DNA of 24,454 nucleotides from a virus: positions 1-24,454 of IMG/VR virus record IMGVR_UViG_3300031741_000020; one strand, 5' to 3'. Positions 22,763 to 24,454 of this stretch are shown here, piece after piece. The position numbers and the translations under genes were made by a program. The notes under the pieces were generated by a model. That model worked only from the letters and a program-made list of their open reading frames with translations, made no database searches and was not told where the DNA came from. Position 1 is the stretch's first letter; every line of letters begins with the position of its first letter.

Positions 22763-22923
22763 GTCACTGTCAATATAGTGACACATACCAGTAGTCAAAA
22801 AGGTGACTTAGTGTAAATGCTAAAGGTCAATATTTTGACTGTTTTATGGTGTCAAAGTTTTGACAAAGTAAGTCGCAATATTATATATCAATATTATTTA
22901 TATGATATATCAAAATTAGTGAT
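22763..22923. promoter_or_regulatory. Operator-like palindromes (right cluster)
   Basis: Sites: GTCAATATAGTGAC (22769-22782, within a longer dyad from 22763), GTCAAAAAGGTGAC (22794-22807), GTCAATATTTTGAC (22826-22839), GTCAAAGTTTTGAC (22851-22864, identical to 19432-19445) and ATCAAAATTAGTGAT (22909-22923), the last touching the -35 of the promoter at 22924. Same GTCA-N6-TGAC and ATCA-N7-TGAT forms as the left cluster. The 303-base gap 22678-22980 holds element F, this cluster and the promoter, but no gene. Confidence 0.7.
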
Positions 22924-22952
22924 TTGACATACAAGAAAAACTGTATTATAAT
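22924..22952 (+). promoter_or_regulatory. Perfect sigma70 promoter for the recombination module
   Basis: TTGACA (22924-22929), 17 bases, TATAAT (22947-22952), both at full consensus. The predicted start is near 22959. Such a strong promoter next to operator-like sites suggests repression by a phage or prophage repressor not present in this window. Confidence 0.9.
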
Positions 22953-22980
22953 AATCATTATCAGATAGGGAAAAAGAGTT

Positions 22981-23412
22981 ATGGAATTGGCCAAGCCTCT
23001 GTACCTATTGAAAACGTTACAACGAGAGCGTATTATGGACAAATTGGAGATTGACCATTTCCTTGCATGGAAAAACTTGTCAATTGATCTGAAAGTGTTA
23101 AAAGAACAAGAGGCAAAAGCAAGACGATTGCTTTGTGGTTACATACTGGGTGGAGACACAGGCGAATTTAAGGAAGTCATCGAACTTGACGGACACAAAA
23201 TTACAGCCACATCTAAAATATCCAGAACCTTGGATCAAGGCATTGTGTCTGCACTTATGTCCGAAATGACAGATGAGGACAAAAGCGCTCTTCGTTTCAA
23301 GCCGGCGTTAGACCTGAAGGCATATCGCAAATTGCCTCTGACGTCTATTTTGCACGAAGCCGTCACGGAGAAACCAGCAATGCCAACCCTTTCGGTGGAA
23401 TACAATGATTAA
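22981..23412 (+). CDS. Protein preceding the Sak4 ATPase, unknown
   Basis: This encodes 143 residues from the ATG at 22981, with AGGG about 10 bases upstream. An internal ATG at 23035 with GAGAG upstream is an equally possible start, giving MDKLEIDHFLAWKNL and 125 residues. The protein is helical and charged (LKVLKEQEAKARRLLCGYI, later LDLKAYRKLP) and resembles small proteins that accompany Sak4/DUF669 modules in phages. Its stop lies eight bases inside the next gene. Probably replication or recombination accessory. Confidence 0.75.
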   Translation: MELAKPLYLLKTLQRERIMDKLEIDHFLAWKNLSIDLKVLKEQEAKARRLLCGYILGGDTGEFKEVIELDGHKITATSKISRTLDQGIVSALMSEMTDEDKSALRFKPALDLKAYRKLPLTSILHEAVTEKPAMPTLSVEYND

Positions 23413-24082
23413 ATTAACAACAACCGCGATGGCATCACCATTTGCAAATATCCTGGTATACGGAGAAGCTGGTGTGGGTAAAACCACATTATGTAAGACA
23501 GCAAAGAATCCACTGATAATCAGTGCTGAAGGTGGCCTACTAGCCCTGAAGGGTGAGGATATACCGGTACTTGCGATAAATACCAGAGAAGACTGCAACG
23601 AGGCATATGAATGGTTGACTATGTCTGACGAAGCAGATAAGTACGATACAATTTGTATTGATTCACTTTCGGAAATTGCAGAGGTTCTTTTGTCGGATGA
23701 GAAATCCAAGACGAAAGACGCAAGGCAGGCTTATGGCGTTATGAATACCGAGATGGAAATACTTATTCGGGCATTCAGAGACATCCCGAAGCATGTATAT
23801 TTCTCTTGCAAGCAGAAACGATTGACAGATGACTCAAGTGGGCGAGTGACGTTTATACCATCTGTCCCTGGTCAGACGCTGCTGCAAGGACTACCATACT
23901 TTTTTGACGAAGTCCTTTGTATGAGGATTGCGCAACTTGAGGATGGTACAAAATATCGTTATCTGCAGACTGAGAAAGATCTGCAATACGATGCAAAAGA
24001 CAGATCTGGCGAATTAGCAAAACAAGAAGAACCTAACCTGGCGAAAATTATCGCTAAAATAACAAAAACACAGGAGAAATAA
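23405..24082 (+). CDS. Sak4-like RecA-fold ATPase (AAA_24), recombination
   Basis: The protein has 225 residues. Walker A is GEAGVGKTT (20-28) and a Walker B-like YDTICIDSLSE lies near residue 80-90. The C-terminal half has the family pattern VYFSCKQKRLTDD, with a PSVPGQTLLQGLPYFFDEV motif near 160. This family (PF13479, Sak4) anneals or exchanges single strands for phage recombination, usually with an SSB-like partner. DUF669, which follows, is a common neighbour. All key motifs are intact. Confidence 0.9.
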   Translation: MIKLTTTAMASPFANILVYGEAGVGKTTLCKTAKNPLIISAEGGLLALKGEDIPVLAINTREDCNEAYEWLTMSDEADKYDTICIDSLSEIAEVLLSDEKSKTKDARQAYGVMNTEMEILIRAFRDIPKHVYFSCKQKRLTDDSSGRVTFIPSVPGQTLLQGLPYFFDEVLCMRIAQLEDGTKYRYLQTEKDLQYDAKDRSGELAKQEEPNLAKIIAKITKTQEK

Positions 24083-24083
24083 C

Positions 24084-24454
24084 ATGGCATTACTACCAAA
24101 CAAAGCAAATTCAGAAGGCAACAACGAAGGCATTGGTGATCGGTCCCCACTCCCTATAGGCGATTATGTTGTATGTGTCGTTAAAACTGAGTTCAAGGCC
24201 ACAAAGGCCAAGACAGGTCATTACCTTTCTGTTCATATGAAAGTGCAGGATGGCGCCAGAAAGGGTTCAATGTTGTTCCTGAATCTGAATCTGGATAATC
24301 CTAATCCAATCGCAGTTGAGATCGCCAATAAGGAGCTAAACAGCATTTGTCAAGCAATTGGCAAACAAGGTGTTGAGGACAGTGAAGAATTGCATGGCAT
24401 TCCATTGTGTGTGACAGTTGGTATTCAGCCAGCAAAAGGTGACTATCCACCCAG
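24084..24454 (+). CDS. DUF669 protein, 3' end beyond window (partial)
   Basis: AGGAG lies seven to eight bases before the ATG at 24084. The first 123 codons begin MALLPNKANSEGNNEG, then the core with PIGDYVVCVVKTEFKATKA and a KTGHYLSVHMKVQDGARKG strand pair. The motif LFLNLNLDNPNPIAVEIANKE and ELHGIPLCVTVG follow. This is the DUF669 pattern found next to Sak4 ATPases, probably an OB-fold-like partner that binds single-stranded DNA. The C-terminus is off the window. Confidence 0.85.
   Translation, partial: MALLPNKANSEGNNEGIGDRSPLPIGDYVVCVVKTEFKATKAKTGHYLSVHMKVQDGARKGSMLFLNLNLDNPNPIAVEIANKELNSICQAIGKQGVEDSEELHGIPLCVTVGIQPAKGDYPP

Noticed and set aside
19186-22980. tRNA genes or a CRISPR array in the early spacers
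   Set aside because: The stems do not form a cloverleaf with a CCA-adjacent acceptor or TTCRANY T-loop, and the repeats are not regularly spaced short units with unique spacers.

Overview
This window is part of the genome of a tailed, double-stranded DNA bacteriophage (or prophage) with siphovirus-type morphology. It carries a portal, an HK97-fold capsid, a lambda-like G/GT tail-assembly module, a tape measure protein and a tail-tip protein. There is no contractile sheath, integrase or lysis gene in view. Near-consensus sigma70 promoters and strong Shine-Dalgarno (SD) sites indicate a bacterial host, but I cannot name it. Some small early proteins and the partial gene at the left edge resemble conserved proteins of environmental phages.

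Bases 1-16629 are a leftward (minus-strand) virion module in the usual order, reading from right to left: putative small terminase, large terminase, portal, MuF-like minor head protein, GNAT-like protein, a 50-residue protein, scaffold, major capsid protein, head-tail joining proteins, tail terminator, tail tube, tail assembly chaperone with a -1 frameshift, tape measure, distal tail protein, 1011-residue tip protein, two distal tail proteins. Start and stop codons overlap almost throughout (ATGA, TAATG, TGATG), so translation is coupled. Two strong promoters feed it. One lies ahead of the terminase genes inside a long inverted repeat. The other lies ahead of the major capsid gene, whose roughly 168-base leader is elaborately structured. 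A 7-bp hairpin with a UUCG loop follows the capsid gene.

Bases 16834-19185 encode a leftward primase-helicase. A divergent control region (19186-19831) follows. It holds a leader with an intrinsic terminator, a leftward promoter and an array of five palindromic operator-like sites spaced 22-23 bp apart.

Bases 19832-22677 hold a rightward block of small early genes of mostly unknown function, several with zinc-binding cysteine pairs. The spacers contain a family of about 71-82 nt dyad elements: four in plus orientation and two more diverged ones in minus orientation at the block edges. They share stem architecture and a GCAACRTC tail, with compensatory changes in the stems. A second cluster of the same operator-like sites (22763-22923) precedes a perfect TTGACA-N17-TATAAT promoter. 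That promoter drives a recombination module: an unknown protein, a Sak4-like RecA-fold ATPase and a DUF669 protein cut by the window end.

The most interesting signals are the dyad element family, the capsid-gene leader with mutually exclusive hairpins, and the paired operator arrays that bracket the early block.
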